Origin: a virus
IMG/VR virus record: IMGVR_UViG_3300049855_000111
Span: 1 to 43,825 of that record
Reading direction: 5' to 3' (one strand)
DNA: 43,825 nt
Both the position numbers and the translations under genes were made by a program. Below, piece after piece: positions 8,266 to 16,219 of the stretch (positions within the stretch are counted from its first letter, which is position 1; every line of letters begins with the position of its first letter). Below the pieces are notes generated by a model. It ran no database searches, was not told the DNA's origin, and worked only from the letters and a program-made list of their open reading frames with translations.

Positions 8266-8589
8266 TTACATCTCCTGTCTTGGGAGGCACATGTAGGTGA
8301 CACCACCAGCGGTGATTTCCCCCTTGTTGGTGCAGCTGTCCTGTATGTATTCCAGCGCCGCTTTGACGGTGTGTGTCACACCCATATCGTAACCCTCCTG
8401 GCGCCCGGCGTAGCGGGCCTCCTCGGCGGCCTTGGCCACCAGTGGGGCCGGGTCAACCTGCTTGACCGACTTAACGCCGTCGGCGAACGCCTTGTCATGG
8501 GTAACCCAAACGAGCAGCGCCCCGAGCAGCACGAAGGCTACAGATAGGCTGAGCACGTCAGCTTTGGTAAATTCCTGTTCACTTGCCAT
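8266..8589 (-). CDS. Single-pass membrane protein, 107 residues
   Basis: ATG 8589 with AAGGAA upstream; the start overlaps the HNH gene by 11 nt. Residues ~12-30 form one transmembrane helix (SLSVAFVLLGALLVWVTH). The rest is a helical domain ending in a short segment with two cysteines (residues ~85 and ~101). The topology (short N-terminus, one helix, larger soluble part) is compatible with an inner-membrane accessory protein. Lysis function cannot be excluded, but no family is recognised. Confidence 0.6.
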   Translation of the reverse strand: MASEQEFTKADVLSLSVAFVLLGALLVWVTHDKAFADGVKSVKQVDPAPLVAKAAEEARYAGRQEGYDMGVTHTVKAALEYIQDSCTNKGEITAGGVTYMCLPRQEM

Positions 8590-9148
8590 TGTTCAGTTCC
8601 TTGAGTAGGTAATTGAGGTAGGTATCAGCACGGGCCTTGGCCGTAGTACCGACAGGTAAGTCCAGCAGTGTCAGCCATTCCCTCTGTCTGACCACTGCCA
8701 TCTTCTTGAACACCACCACCTTCTGTCTGACCTCTGCTTCCTCAATGGAGCAGTGATAGCGCTGACTGAGGGTGACCTTGGCGTGGCAGTTGTCCTTGCA
8801 CAGCAGCCGGATGTCGCTGAAGCCAACCACCATCAGACGCTGTAAAAAACCCTGCCAATCATCCACAGACAGGAAGCTGCCCGCTTGTACGATGTGGTCC
8901 ACCTCCATCTTGCTGCGAGGGAAATACAGGCCACACATCTCGCACTTGCACAGGGCTTTAGTCTGCTTGGACAGCTTGTCCGGGAGTTCACCCACCGGCA
9001 CCTTGTCGATGGGGACCACCCGTTCACGGACGTAGTTGTTCTTGATGGGGTGGCGGGACCACATGCGTCTACTCTGGCTACGCAGCCATTGGCAGAACGC
9101 CTTCTCATCCTTCCACACATCCGGTGCATCGTCCCAGGGCTTACCCAT
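8579..9148 (-). CDS. HNH endonuclease
   Basis: 189 residues, ATG 9148 (AAGGGA upstream). Zinc-ribbon cysteines CKCEMCG (residues ~67-73) precede KMEVDHIVQAG, the DH of the HNH/beta-beta-alpha-Me core, and IRLLCKDNCHAKVT supplies the final histidine. This arrangement cuts DNA using a metal bound by the HNH residues. It lies in the nucleic-acid section of the leftward array between dUTPase and the ParB-like gene. It could be a free-standing homing nuclease or a recombination/degradation enzyme; no interrupted gene was noticed. Confidence 0.85.
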   Translation of the reverse strand: MGKPWDDAPDVWKDEKAFCQWLRSQSRRMWSRHPIKNNYVRERVVPIDKVPVGELPDKLSKQTKALCKCEMCGLYFPRSKMEVDHIVQAGSFLSVDDWQGFLQRLMVVGFSDIRLLCKDNCHAKVTLSQRYHCSIEEAEVRQKVVVFKKMAVVRQREWLTLLDLPVGTTAKARADTYLNYLLKELNNGK

Positions 9149-9353
9149 TGGTGCGTCCCTTGGTTGGGGATGGGTAACTGGGGGCTTTCTTCTTGTCCCG
9201 GCGGGTGTAGCCCTGCTCCGGTGAGTGGTGCTCCTGCGGTGTCACTGCGGTGCAGTGGCCGCAGAGCCCATCCTTGTACAGGAACACAGGGCCATCATCA
9301 CAGGCGGGGCAGGTACTCCAGGATTTAATCTGGGTCTTGCTCATACTCGTCAT
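9141..9353 (-). CDS. Small zinc-ribbon protein
   Basis: 70 residues. ATG 9353 has AGAGG upstream; an internal ATG at 9344 has no ribosome site. CPAC (residues 15-18) and CGHC (31-34) form a likely zinc knuckle, followed by a basic Lys/Arg tail. Such small ribbons usually bind nucleic acid or protein. It overlaps the upstream gene by 29 nt and the HNH gene by 8 nt. Confidence 0.6.
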   Translation of the reverse strand: MTSMSKTQIKSWSTCPACDDGPVFLYKDGLCGHCTAVTPQEHHSPEQGYTRRDKKKAPSYPSPTKGRTNG

Positions 9354-9642
9354 CCGCCTCTGTCTCGGGGTTGAACAGGTCGATGGCCATACCGTTGTAC
9401 ATGACCTTGGTTACAAACCCAAAATGCTTAAAGTCGGTGAATCCGGCCAGGGCTAGCACGGGCTCCAGGTCACGCAACTCAAAGCTCAGGTGAAGCTGGC
9501 GATTGCGGTATATGACGATGTCGGCATCTTTCCGCTCACCCTCTTTGTAGAGGCAACCACCAGTGAGGGCGGGATAGAACCCTAATGGGCCGAGCACGGC
9601 GTACAACTTCTGGCACACAGCAGTTGCTTTTTTTATGTTCAT
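9325..9642 (-). CDS. Putative minimal nucleotidyltransferase-fold protein
   Basis: 105 residues. ATG 9642 overlaps the dUTPase stop (TGATG), with GAGGG upstream. It contains ALTGGCLYKEGERKDADIVI, i.e. the GG motif followed by hDADh, and a third acidic strand (MAIDLF, around residue 88). This is the layout of the Pol-beta-type nucleotidyltransferase superfamily, where the three aspartates bind metal and NTP. Members include minimal toxin-antitoxin transferases and phage enzymes. The protein is at the short end for a catalytic member, and the substrate is unknown. Family assignment is by motif only. Confidence 0.55.
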   Translation of the reverse strand: MNIKKATAVCQKLYAVLGPLGFYPALTGGCLYKEGERKDADIVIYRNRQLHLSFELRDLEPVLALAGFTDFKHFGFVTKVMYNGMAIDLFNPETEADDEYEQDPD

Positions 9643-10190
9643 CACACACCCTCGTCGTTGTTGCGCTCGTCAATCTGCTGGCATCCAGCCTCGTGCTTGG
9701 CCTCCCCCAGCACACCGCGAGTGGTAGCAGGCAGGTCTGTGCTGCCGAATCCACCAGCACCACGAGCTGTGGTGTCGCTGAACTCATCCACCACCTTAGC
9801 CCCGTAGAAGCTGGAGTAAGGCACCAGGATGAGCTGGGCACAGACGTAGCCACGCTTCATCTTGGAGTAGTCCCCAGAACCGATGGAGATATGCAGCTCT
9901 CCCCGGTAGTCGGAGTCGATGACACCGAGGGTGTTCCCCAAACGGAAGCCGTCCTTATGACCGGAGGATGACCGGGGGACGATGAGCCCCACCATGTTGG
10001 TTGGCACCCGTACCTTCAGGCCGGTGGGTATGAGGTCCTGGCACGGGTACGGATGCCCGGCAGTGTATAACGCGAGCGACGACTGCGCGTCACGGGTGAG
10101 CTTGAGGTCGAGACCGGCAGACCCCAAGGTCTTGGGCGCTATCTCGCTCTCGGTGTATAAGTCCTTGTCAAGGATGATTACTTCAATCAT
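9642..10190 (-). CDS. dut: dUTP diphosphatase (trimeric dUTPase)
   Basis: 182 residues from ATG 10190 (GGAGGAAGCC upstream). All five trimeric dUTPase motifs are visible: AGLDL (25-29), PRSSSGHKDG (72-81), GVIDSDYRGE (89-98), RGYVCAQLIL (113-122) and RGAGGFGST (143-151). It hydrolyses dUTP to dUMP and PPi, limiting uracil in phage DNA and feeding dTMP synthesis. The motif V loop, which closes over the active site of a neighbouring subunit, is intact. About 30 extra residues follow motif V, longer than in most homologues. An intrinsic terminator lies immediately upstream, so expression needs read-through or its own promoter. Confidence 0.95.
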   Translation of the reverse strand: MIEVIILDKDLYTESEIAPKTLGSAGLDLKLTRDAQSSLALYTAGHPYPCQDLIPTGLKVRVPTNMVGLIVPRSSSGHKDGFRLGNTLGVIDSDYRGELHISIGSGDYSKMKRGYVCAQLILVPYSSFYGAKVVDEFSDTTARGAGGFGSTDLPATTRGVLGEAKHEAGCQQIDERNNDEGV

Positions 10191-10213
10191 GGCTTCCTCC
10201 ACTTCTCGGGAAT

Positions 10214-10235
10214 AAAAAACCCCGCCGAAGCGGGG
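10214..10235 (-). terminator. Intrinsic terminator inside the leftward array (upstream of dUTPase)
   Basis: Read on the - strand: CCCCGC, loop TTCG, GCGGGG (10235-10220), then TTTTTT (10219-10214). A strong hairpin plus U tract between the small protein at 10260 and dut. Genes at 4-10 kb lie beyond it. Confidence 0.85.
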
Positions 10236-10259
10236 TCTGTGTCTACGAAGAAGCCAAAG

Positions 10260-10430
10260 TTACTTGGCGTTCTTGGCGTTACCCACGTTCAGCGCCAGCA
10301 AGTCCAGCACCTTACGTACCTGACTCAGCACTACGCCCAACTTCTCCGCTTTCGGCACGAGGGCCGCGACAGCAGAAGCAACACCGACTACGTTGGTGGC
10401 CAGCACCAGGATATCAACAATCTCAAACAT
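10260..10430 (-). CDS. Small hydrophobic protein, possible membrane protein
   Basis: 56 residues from ATG 10430, one base after the exonuclease stop, with GGGAG inside the end of that gene. Residues 1-30 are hydrophobic (EIVDILVLATNVVGVASAVA), followed by an amphipathic helix and a basic tail (NAKNAK). It is the last gene before the 10214 terminator. The size and pattern could suit a small holin or a membrane effector, but no family is recognised. Confidence 0.5.
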   Translation of the reverse strand: MFEIVDILVLATNVVGVASAVAALVPKAEKLGVVLSQVRKVLDLLALNVGNAKNAK

Positions 10431-10431
10431 A

Positions 10432-11412
10432 TTATGGCTCCCATTTGAACCGTGTTTCACGATAGCGACGAAGGAACAGCAGGTTTGCTGTCTCCTCCAG
10501 GATTTCCCACCACATCATGTGCTCTCCGTTGAGCCCGATGGTGCCTTGAGGGTAGGCCAGTCTGTATTGTTCTGCAACAAAATCCGCCATGTCACCCTCG
10601 GTGATAAACTGCGAGATTGCCGCTGTTGATTTGACTGGTCCCCACCCTGGTTTGCCCACCGTACCGGACAACCCCTTGATGTTGTCGGCCTTGTCTCCCA
10701 TCAGCATCTGAATATAGAGATTGCGGCAGGCTACGAGCTCTGACACAAACACTATACCATCCCCTATGTGACGCTTGTCTGGGTTCAGTTGCAGCCCGGC
10801 GATAGTGCGCAGGTCTTTATCGGGCGAGATGATGATGAACTCCCCCGGATTCTCACGTGCCAGACAGGCCACGCCATCATCTGCTTCCAGCCCTGCAAGT
10901 ACCTTTGCCCTGTACCGGGCCCTCAAGTGCTCCCGGATATGCTCATAAGCCAGAGGCTTCGTCATATTGTCCCGGTTGCCCTTGTACTTCTGGACGTTGG
11001 CGTCCTCGTTGCGCCAGAGGGTGCTGCCCTTGGTCAGATACCAGCGCAATTTGGTGGTGTGAGCAGCTGCCCGGATAGCCTTGGTACGCTGGCTGAGAAT
11101 CAACTCAGCCTTGTCGAACGGTTCCACCCAGTGGTACTCGTCAAACTCCAGCGCAGCCAGGAATTCCGGGTCCTGCTTCTTTTTCCACCTGTTCATCGTG
11201 TCACGCCCAGAACACTCGAACACTGAGGCGCCCTGTTCATCCACAGCCCAGCAGTCGCGGTGCTCTATGGCAAAGCCCGCCAGATACACCAGCATATCTG
11301 CGTCAACCAGCCCAGTGAGCTGGCTGCCCGATTTCATGTTGGGCCATGGCTTATTATTCAGTGGGCCGTAGGGCTCACCATCCTTGCGATAGGGGTGTGG
11401 ATTTACCAGCAT
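10432..11412 (-). CDS. 5'-3' exonuclease (FEN/RNase H-like)
   Basis: 326 residues, ATG 11412 with GGAG upstream. Conserved acidic motifs of the FEN/PIN-like 5' nuclease family are present: LVDADMLVYLAG (35-46), GLEADDGVA (174-182), SPDKDLRTI (196-204) and MGDKADNIKGLSG (238-250). The last leads into VGKPGWGP, the helix-hairpin-helix-type DNA-binding region. It removes RNA primers and flaps or degrades DNA from 5' ends during phage replication. It sits beside SSB and DNA polymerase in one transcription unit. About 30 residues before the first motif are non-conserved. Confidence 0.9.
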   Translation of the reverse strand: MLVNPHPYRKDGEPYGPLNNKPWPNMKSGSQLTGLVDADMLVYLAGFAIEHRDCWAVDEQGASVFECSGRDTMNRWKKKQDPEFLAALEFDEYHWVEPFDKAELILSQRTKAIRAAAHTTKLRWYLTKGSTLWRNEDANVQKYKGNRDNMTKPLAYEHIREHLRARYRAKVLAGLEADDGVACLARENPGEFIIISPDKDLRTIAGLQLNPDKRHIGDGIVFVSELVACRNLYIQMLMGDKADNIKGLSGTVGKPGWGPVKSTAAISQFITEGDMADFVAEQYRLAYPQGTIGLNGEHMMWWEILEETANLLFLRRYRETRFKWEP

Positions 11413-11414
11413 GG

Positions 11415-11663
11415 TTAAGCTCCGGCGTAGAAGTAGCCATTGATGGCGACAGCGAGCAGTAAGCGCACTGCTATGCTGCCTGCCTCCCACAGGATGCTGA
11501 CCCGGTAGGAGTACAGCAGCTCCTCCTCGTCAGCCTCACCCTCCATGAGGGCACTGAATATGTCCCAGCCCTCGCCGGTGGTCACACTCTGTTGCAGATT
11601 CCACGCATCTACTAGCGCATCGGCCAGGGCCAGCAGGGCCAGCAGTACCAGGATAGTCACCAT
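11415..11663 (-). CDS. Two-helix membrane protein, 82 residues
   Basis: ATG 11663 behind GGAGGA. Residues 2-19 are hydrophobic (VTILVLLALLALADALV) and residues ~57-78 form a second helix (AVRLLLAVAINGYFY), separated by an acidic loop (EGEADEEELL). Two membrane helices in about 80 residues resemble class II holins, but the gene sits in the replication module, not with a lysozyme. Role therefore uncertain. Confidence 0.55.
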   Translation of the reverse strand: MVTILVLLALLALADALVDAWNLQQSVTTGEGWDIFSALMEGEADEEELLYSYRVSILWEAGSIAVRLLLAVAINGYFYAGA

Positions 11664-11664
11664 G

Positions 11665-11826
11665 TTATTCCTCCTTCGGGGTGATAATGTGCTTGTTCCC
11701 ATCCACCACTACATGGTGGGTTTCCTCTGCCTTCTTCTTGACAATGAAGGCCAGCGCCTTCTCCATCGAGAAGAAGTGTTTGCGCTGCCCGTCACAGCCC
11801 ATGAACTCCTTAACAGCTTCAGGCAT
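11665..11826 (-). CDS. Small basic hypothetical protein
   Basis: 53 residues, ATG 11826 with AAGGGGG upstream. Soluble, with a lysine-rich middle (FIVKKKAEETHH) and a short strand-rich C-terminus. It overlaps the upstream coiled-coil gene by 8 nt. Nothing recognised. Confidence 0.55.
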   Translation of the reverse strand: MPEAVKEFMGCDGQRKHFFSMEKALAFIVKKKAEETHHVVVDGNKHIITPKEE

Positions 11827-12481
11827 CTTGTACCCCCTTACGGCGCAGCACCACCTCAAGGGTGTAGGGCGTGCCCTGTGCGTCTGTCTTCAGTTCGTCA
11901 TACACACCGTCAGTGAACAACAGGCGTGCAGCCTTGGACGATTCACGGCCCCGGATAACCACTACCACCTGCTTGTCCTCCATCAGGGGCATGACGTTTT
12001 CCTGCACCATCTTGGCCTTGAGCGCAGCGTTCTCAGCTTCCAGCTCAGCCAGCCGGGCATTGTTGGCGTCAGCCAGCAGCTTGGCTGCCTTGTCTGACTC
12101 GGCCTGCAACGCAGCCTTCACCGGGTCCTCCACCTTCTTGACCTGCTCAGTGAGTTCCTTGAGGCGAGCATCCAGCTTCCGTGTGGCATCCAGCCACGGG
12201 GCCTTGGCATCCTTATGCGCATTGGTCAGCGAGGTGCGCAGGGAGGAGCACTGCTTGGTGAACGCCTTCAGTTGCTCGTTGCCCTTGATGGTGGCAGCGA
12301 GAGCCGTCAACTTGTCACCAGTGGGCAGGGTCGCGTACTCATCCACAATCTGTGTGATGAGGGCAGTGCCAGCATTGGTGATGCTACCAAGTGACTTGCT
12401 CAGGTCCATGGCCGGGAGCAGCTCACCGCTCTGGGCCGGTACAGTAACATCCGTGGATTCGACTTTCTTTCTGGGTGCCAT
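11819..12481 (-). CDS. Coiled-coil early protein, 220 residues
   Basis: ATG 12481 with GGAGG upstream and an intrinsic terminator just before it. Residues ~75-170 are a continuous charged helix with heptads (LDARLKELTEQVKKVEDP, LAELEAENAALKAKM). The C-terminal 50 residues are strand-like (VVVVIRGRESSKAARLLF). Phage proteins of this shape occur near SSB and recombination genes, but I cannot name the family with certainty. Confidence 0.6.
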   Translation of the reverse strand: MAPRKKVESTDVTVPAQSGELLPAMDLSKSLGSITNAGTALITQIVDEYATLPTGDKLTALAATIKGNEQLKAFTKQCSSLRTSLTNAHKDAKAPWLDATRKLDARLKELTEQVKKVEDPVKAALQAESDKAAKLLADANNARLAELEAENAALKAKMVQENVMPLMEDKQVVVVIRGRESSKAARLLFTDGVYDELKTDAQGTPYTLEVVLRRKGVQDA

Positions 12482-12493
12482 GGGGCCTCCGAT

Positions 12494-12518
12494 AAAAAAG
12501 CCCCGCGTAGTGCGGGGC
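12494..12518 (-). terminator. Intrinsic terminator inside the leftward array (after the SSB gene)
   Basis: On the - strand GCCCCGC (12518-12512), loop ACTAC, GCGGGGC (12506-12500), then TTTTTT (12499-12494). It separates the SSB-like gene from the coiled-coil gene and exonuclease. Part of its surroundings also carries the GGAGG ribosome site of the next gene. Confidence 0.85.
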
Positions 12519-12538
12519 TATTGGGTTTAACGAGGGGG

Positions 12539-13333
12539 TTATTCGTCCTCGTTGTACTCGGGCAAGTCATCGCCGTCGTCGGCGTCCTGCTCCTGCGCTT
12601 GGCGCCCCTGGGCCTTACCGCCGCCCTTGGACGGGTTCATCACGGCAGTGGTCTCCTCTTGGAAGCGCTCAGTGATTTCGGCCAGTAGGTCCATCACAGC
12701 GTCGTACTGCTTGGCCTTGGCAGACGGGAGAGCCACGGCGCCATTGGTCAGCAGCACACCCAGCACAGCGATAGCCGAGTTGCGGGATGCCTGCAACTGG
12801 ATGGCCTTCTGCGTTATGATGTCCCGCTTTTCTTTGTCGGCCCAGTAGGCATCCTTGCCTGCGCCAGCTCCACCTCCCGCAGCAGGGCGTGCACTTCCTC
12901 CCTGAGCTGGGCGAGAGTTGCCTTGTGAGTGGCCACCGCCATCCCCACCACTGCGTCCCTGGCCTTGGCGTGAGCCGCCACCCTGTTGTCCGCCCTGAGA
13001 GCGACCGCCGCTGCCCTGGCCTCGGCCTTGGCTCTGGCCTCCACGGCCCTGTCCACCTCCGCGCTGGCCACCACCACGGCTATTGCCACCACCACCCCCA
13101 GCAGTAGGACCATTGCCGACAGCATTGATGATGTTAAAGGTATCCAGGTCCACATTGGCGTAGTCTCCATTCCAGCGGATGTAGAACTCCACCTCGGAGC
13201 CCTCGCCACACTTGGGCGGGAACTTGCCGAAGCCATACGATTCACCATTGATGGTGAGTTTCCAGAAGTCACCCTTGGCGCCAGAAGCGCAGTAGAACTC
13301 GTCGATAAAACCACTTACAAAATCATCACTCAT
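12539..13333 (-). CDS. SSB-like single-stranded DNA-binding protein with glycine-rich linker
   Basis: 264 residues, ATG 13333 with TGGAG upstream. Residues ~1-75 are beta-rich (FWKLTINGESYGFGKFPP, VEFYIRWNGDYANVDLDTF) and fit an OB fold. Residues ~80-160 are almost only Gly, Gln, Ser and Arg with RGG-type units. A helical segment of ~65 residues follows, then an acidic tail ending NEDE. OB fold, flexible linker and acidic tip is the architecture of replicative SSBs. The tail lacks the usual terminal aromatic residue. The gene lies between DNA polymerase and a terminator. The RGG linker is unusually long. Confidence 0.7.
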   Translation of the reverse strand: MSDDFVSGFIDEFYCASGAKGDFWKLTINGESYGFGKFPPKCGEGSEVEFYIRWNGDYANVDLDTFNIINAVGNGPTAGGGGGNSRGGGQRGGGQGRGGQSQGRGQGSGGRSQGGQQGGGSRQGQGRSGGDGGGHSQGNSRPAQGGSARPAAGGGAGAGKDAYWADKEKRDIITQKAIQLQASRNSAIAVLGVLLTNGAVALPSAKAKQYDAVMDLLAEITERFQEETTAVMNPSKGGGKAQGRQAQEQDADDGDDLPEYNEDE

Positions 13334-13334
13334 C

Positions 13335-15326
13335 TCATGTCTCCAGTGCTGTGTAGTCAACGCCCGCCATTTGGTACGGTGGCATCCTCATTACCTTACG
13401 CTCGGCGATGTAACAGTCCTTGCCCTTTGCTCCCCAGTGTGTGCCTGCGGCGAACCCCAGGCCCAGAGGCACATTGAACTTTAGACCATACACCAACTCA
13501 AGGTAGGCATAGACAGCATCTAGGAAAGCCCAGTTGCTGTATTCATAGAGCTGTTCCAGCTCCTCTTCCGGGGCCTCACTGACCACTGAGTCGTGGACCG
13601 TGTTGCTTAGGAACGCTTGCATATCTGCCATCAGGTGCCACAGGTAAGTGGCAGCCACCGGCACAATCTCTGCCGTGGCCAGGTTCTGCACCGGGTAGTT
13701 GCAGATACTGGGCCAGTCGGCATTGTACTCACCGCGTGACATCTTGCAGGCAGGGAAGTAGAAGTGCATCCCGGTGACATGCTTCATGCGCTTGTTACGC
13801 AGGCACGCTCCCTCGTTCTTCTTCTGCCAATCGCAGATGCCGGTGTACTTCTTGCGGAACGCTGCGTAGTAGGCCATCTGTGCATCATTGCCATACTGCC
13901 CACCGTACAGCGGCTTGAAGGTCTCCGACTTCGCATCAGTCCGCTGGTTATCAGTCACACCCTCCAGGCTCACGTTGTTCAGGACGTGGGCCGTGTACCG
14001 GTGGACGTCAAAGCCGTTAATGATTTCTTGACAGGCCACCTTGTCCTGCCCCAGGAAGGCTGCCACCCTGAACTCTATCTGTGCACCGTCCGCCTCAACC
14101 ACGTACCACCCCGGCTTACGGGAGGAGATGAGCTTCTTGTATGCACGAGGCATGTTCTGGAATTGGATTGACTTCGGCTTGGGGAACATGGCGAACTGAG
14201 TGGAGATACCAGTGGACGACAGGCGGTGGGTCACCGTCATGTTCTGGTTGAAGGATGCGTACATCGTGCAGTCCTCAACCTCGGTCACCACTGCATAGAA
14301 GTAGTCCAGGTTCTTACTCAGCGCCGAGCCCAGCTTACTGAACTGCTGCTTCAGCTCGATGAACTCCTTCTGTTTCTTCGTCTTCGGTGTCAGGTGTTTG
14401 AGTATGTCCTCTATCCCAGTTGGTCGCCACTCGACCCCCTTCTTTTTGGGCGGCTTGAACTTGAGCACATCATAGATGAACTCCGCCATCTGTGCGGGTG
14501 ACCGGGCATTACGGCCCTCAGTCATCACCAAGATACGGCGCTCCACATCTTCGAACGCGGCACGGGTGGATGTGTACTCCTCAATCACCCTCTCCTTGTC
14601 CAGATGCACACCCCTCCCCTCTATCTCGGCAAGCACCGGGGTGAAGATACAGCGCGTAAACAGCACACCCAGTACTTGCTCCTTCACCAGCCTCTCACGC
14701 ATACGGAGCCACAGTTGCTTCGTCATCAGGGTGTCTTCTACAGCCCGACGTTTGAGCAACGACTCCGGCATCAGGCTTGGACACACCCCATTCTCCATGC
14801 ACGTGGCGATGAACGCCCGCTTACCCCACTGGAGATACTGCTGGGCCAGGGTGTCCAGCTTGAGGGCACCACTCTTACCGCACTTGAGGTTGCCAGTGAG
14901 GACCATCTCGGCCAGCATGGTGTCGGCCACGAGCACCTTGCGCAAGTCCAGCCCGGCTCGGGCCAGCCATTGCAGGTCGAACTTGGCATTGTGCATGACC
15001 ACGAAGTCAGCCTCATAGCATCTCTGAATGAGGTCGTAGTGGTCGAACACTCCGCCGAAGTAGAAGGTGACATCGTCCGACTGCCCATGGGTCGCTGACA
15101 CACACACGGTGTCGTTATCACTCAGGAAGGCAGAGGGGGTGGCCTTCTTCCCACTACGCGGGGCCAGCTTAACCGTGGTCTCGAAGTCCAGCACCAGGTA
15201 GTTGTCTGACAGGTAGACGTTCGGGTCAGGGTCTTGCAGGAACCACGGCAGCTTGTCCTTGTACTCGGCGAGCACACGGAGGCAGCTTCGCCGTACCTTG
15301 TCAGAGCCTGTATTTAATCCGCTCAT
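13335..15326 (-). CDS. DNA polymerase I-family (family A) replicative polymerase with 3'-5' exonuclease
   Basis: 663 residues, ATG 15326. Exonuclease domain: DFET (47-50), MHNAKFDLQW (111-120) and an acidic third motif RAVEDTLMT (around D198). Polymerase domain: THRLSS (366-371), motif A EADGAQIEFR (411-420, catalytic D413), motif B R462/K466/F470/Y474-G, and motif C HDS (578-580). No 5'-nuclease domain is fused, consistent with a separate exonuclease at 10432. It replicates the phage genome with the primase and helicase encoded upstream. The start overlaps a small zinc-ribbon gene by 26 nt. All catalytic residues look intact, so proofreading is expected. Confidence 0.95.
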   Translation of the reverse strand: MSGLNTGSDKVRRSCLRVLAEYKDKLPWFLQDPDPNVYLSDNYLVLDFETTVKLAPRSGKKATPSAFLSDNDTVCVSATHGQSDDVTFYFGGVFDHYDLIQRCYEADFVVMHNAKFDLQWLARAGLDLRKVLVADTMLAEMVLTGNLKCGKSGALKLDTLAQQYLQWGKRAFIATCMENGVCPSLMPESLLKRRAVEDTLMTKQLWLRMRERLVKEQVLGVLFTRCIFTPVLAEIEGRGVHLDKERVIEEYTSTRAAFEDVERRILVMTEGRNARSPAQMAEFIYDVLKFKPPKKKGVEWRPTGIEDILKHLTPKTKKQKEFIELKQQFSKLGSALSKNLDYFYAVVTEVEDCTMYASFNQNMTVTHRLSSTGISTQFAMFPKPKSIQFQNMPRAYKKLISSRKPGWYVVEADGAQIEFRVAAFLGQDKVACQEIINGFDVHRYTAHVLNNVSLEGVTDNQRTDAKSETFKPLYGGQYGNDAQMAYYAAFRKKYTGICDWQKKNEGACLRNKRMKHVTGMHFYFPACKMSRGEYNADWPSICNYPVQNLATAEIVPVAATYLWHLMADMQAFLSNTVHDSVVSEAPEEELEQLYEYSNWAFLDAVYAYLELVYGLKFNVPLGLGFAAGTHWGAKGKDCYIAERKVMRMPPYQMAGVDYTALET

Positions 15327-15498
15327 GGTCAGTGAACCCCGTTGTGCTGTTGTACTGGAGCACCTTCGGTGCAGTCACAATGCGGGTGCAGGGTGCACCG
15401 CAGCAGGTGCAGGTGGCCGGGCTGTCTCGTTCATCCACCTTGCGCTGGATAACATAGGTCACGTCACACTGCCCACACTTGTAGTCATAGTTAGGCAT
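15301..15498 (-). CDS. FmdB-type small zinc-ribbon protein
   Basis: 65 residues, ATG 15498. It begins MPNYDYKCGQCDVTY, with a second pair CTCCGAPC around residues 30-37: the CxxC...CxxC layout of FmdB-like regulatory zinc ribbons. Probably binds nucleic acid or protein. Its end overlaps the DNA polymerase start by 26 nt, so the two are translated from the same message. Confidence 0.7.
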   Translation of the reverse strand: MPNYDYKCGQCDVTYVIQRKVDERDSPATCTCCGAPCTRIVTAPKVLQYNSTTGFTDHERIKYRL

Positions 15499-15898
15499 GA
15501 GGCACCCCCTGTGGCCAGGCCAGATGGAAGTGCCTGCCTCGTTCGAGCAACTTGGTTACCGTCTTGTCCCAGGGCCAGTCGGCACGGGCGTAGAAGGCGT
15601 CGTGGATTGTCTGCAACTCAGTGAGCAGACGAATCTTGTCGCGGCGCAGCTCGTTACTCTCGTCGGTGTCCAGTACCCCGGACTTCTGTAGAGCTGATTG
15701 AACAGGGGTATCCGCTGGGGTGTACCCTTCTACACTCCTGGTGTAGTAGCGCGGCTGGATTAAGCAGCCTACAGCGCAGGATGTACCGTCACGGCTCACG
15801 TACTGACACTCGAACATGTTGTCCACTGGTTGCTGACTCACCCTGCTCTGTGTGAACAGGTGAGTAACCACTCTGGTATAAATCTCTTGCAGGGTCAT
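15491..15898 (-). CDS. Conserved phage hypothetical protein (CAVGCLI type)
   Basis: 135 residues, ATG 15898 with AGGAG upstream. Contains SRDGTSCAVGCLIQPRYY (~35-52), a pattern seen in many small phage proteins of unknown function, then an acidic helix and a C-terminal FHLAW segment. The spaced cysteines could bind a metal or sit in an active site, but this is not established. Confidence 0.6.
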   Translation of the reverse strand: MTLQEIYTRVVTHLFTQSRVSQQPVDNMFECQYVSRDGTSCAVGCLIQPRYYTRSVEGYTPADTPVQSALQKSGVLDTDESNELRRDKIRLLTELQTIHDAFYARADWPWDKTVTKLLERGRHFHLAWPQGVPHA

Positions 15899-15907
15899 GG
15901 TGTTCTC

Positions 15908-16219
15908 CTAAAATTTCAGGTCATCGTCAAACCCATCCGGGGGTATGTCGTACTCATGTTTTGTGGCGGCGGCCCGCTTGCGCTCCTGGCACGTGGGGCA
16001 GGGACACAGGGGACCGTGGCCTATACCTGCCTGGTCATCCCACGGGGGGTTATCATCAGCAGTGGGCGGCACTATTGGGTGCGCCAGTAACTTCGCGGGG
16101 TAACCGGGTAGGTCGAGGCTGACAATGGTTCGGCCTTTCTCATCCACCAGCAGCCACCCCACAGGCTTGTAGCCCTGTTGTGTGTGGCGCATTAGCTTAT
16201 GTGTGCGCGTCTGTGTCAT
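15908..16219 (-). CDS. Small hypothetical protein with CxCxxC motif
   Basis: 103 residues. ATG 16219 overlaps the helicase stop (TGATG) and GGAGGACTG is upstream. The N-terminal half is a small beta domain (GYKPVGWLLVDEKGRTIVSL); CPCPTC at ~72-77 may bind zinc; the C-terminus is acidic (GFDDDLKF). Translational coupling to the helicase suggests a replication-related role (inference). Confidence 0.55.
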   Translation of the reverse strand: MTQTRTHKLMRHTQQGYKPVGWLLVDEKGRTIVSLDLPGYPAKLLAHPIVPPTADDNPPWDDQAGIGHGPLCPCPTCQERKRAAATKHEYDIPPDGFDDDLKF

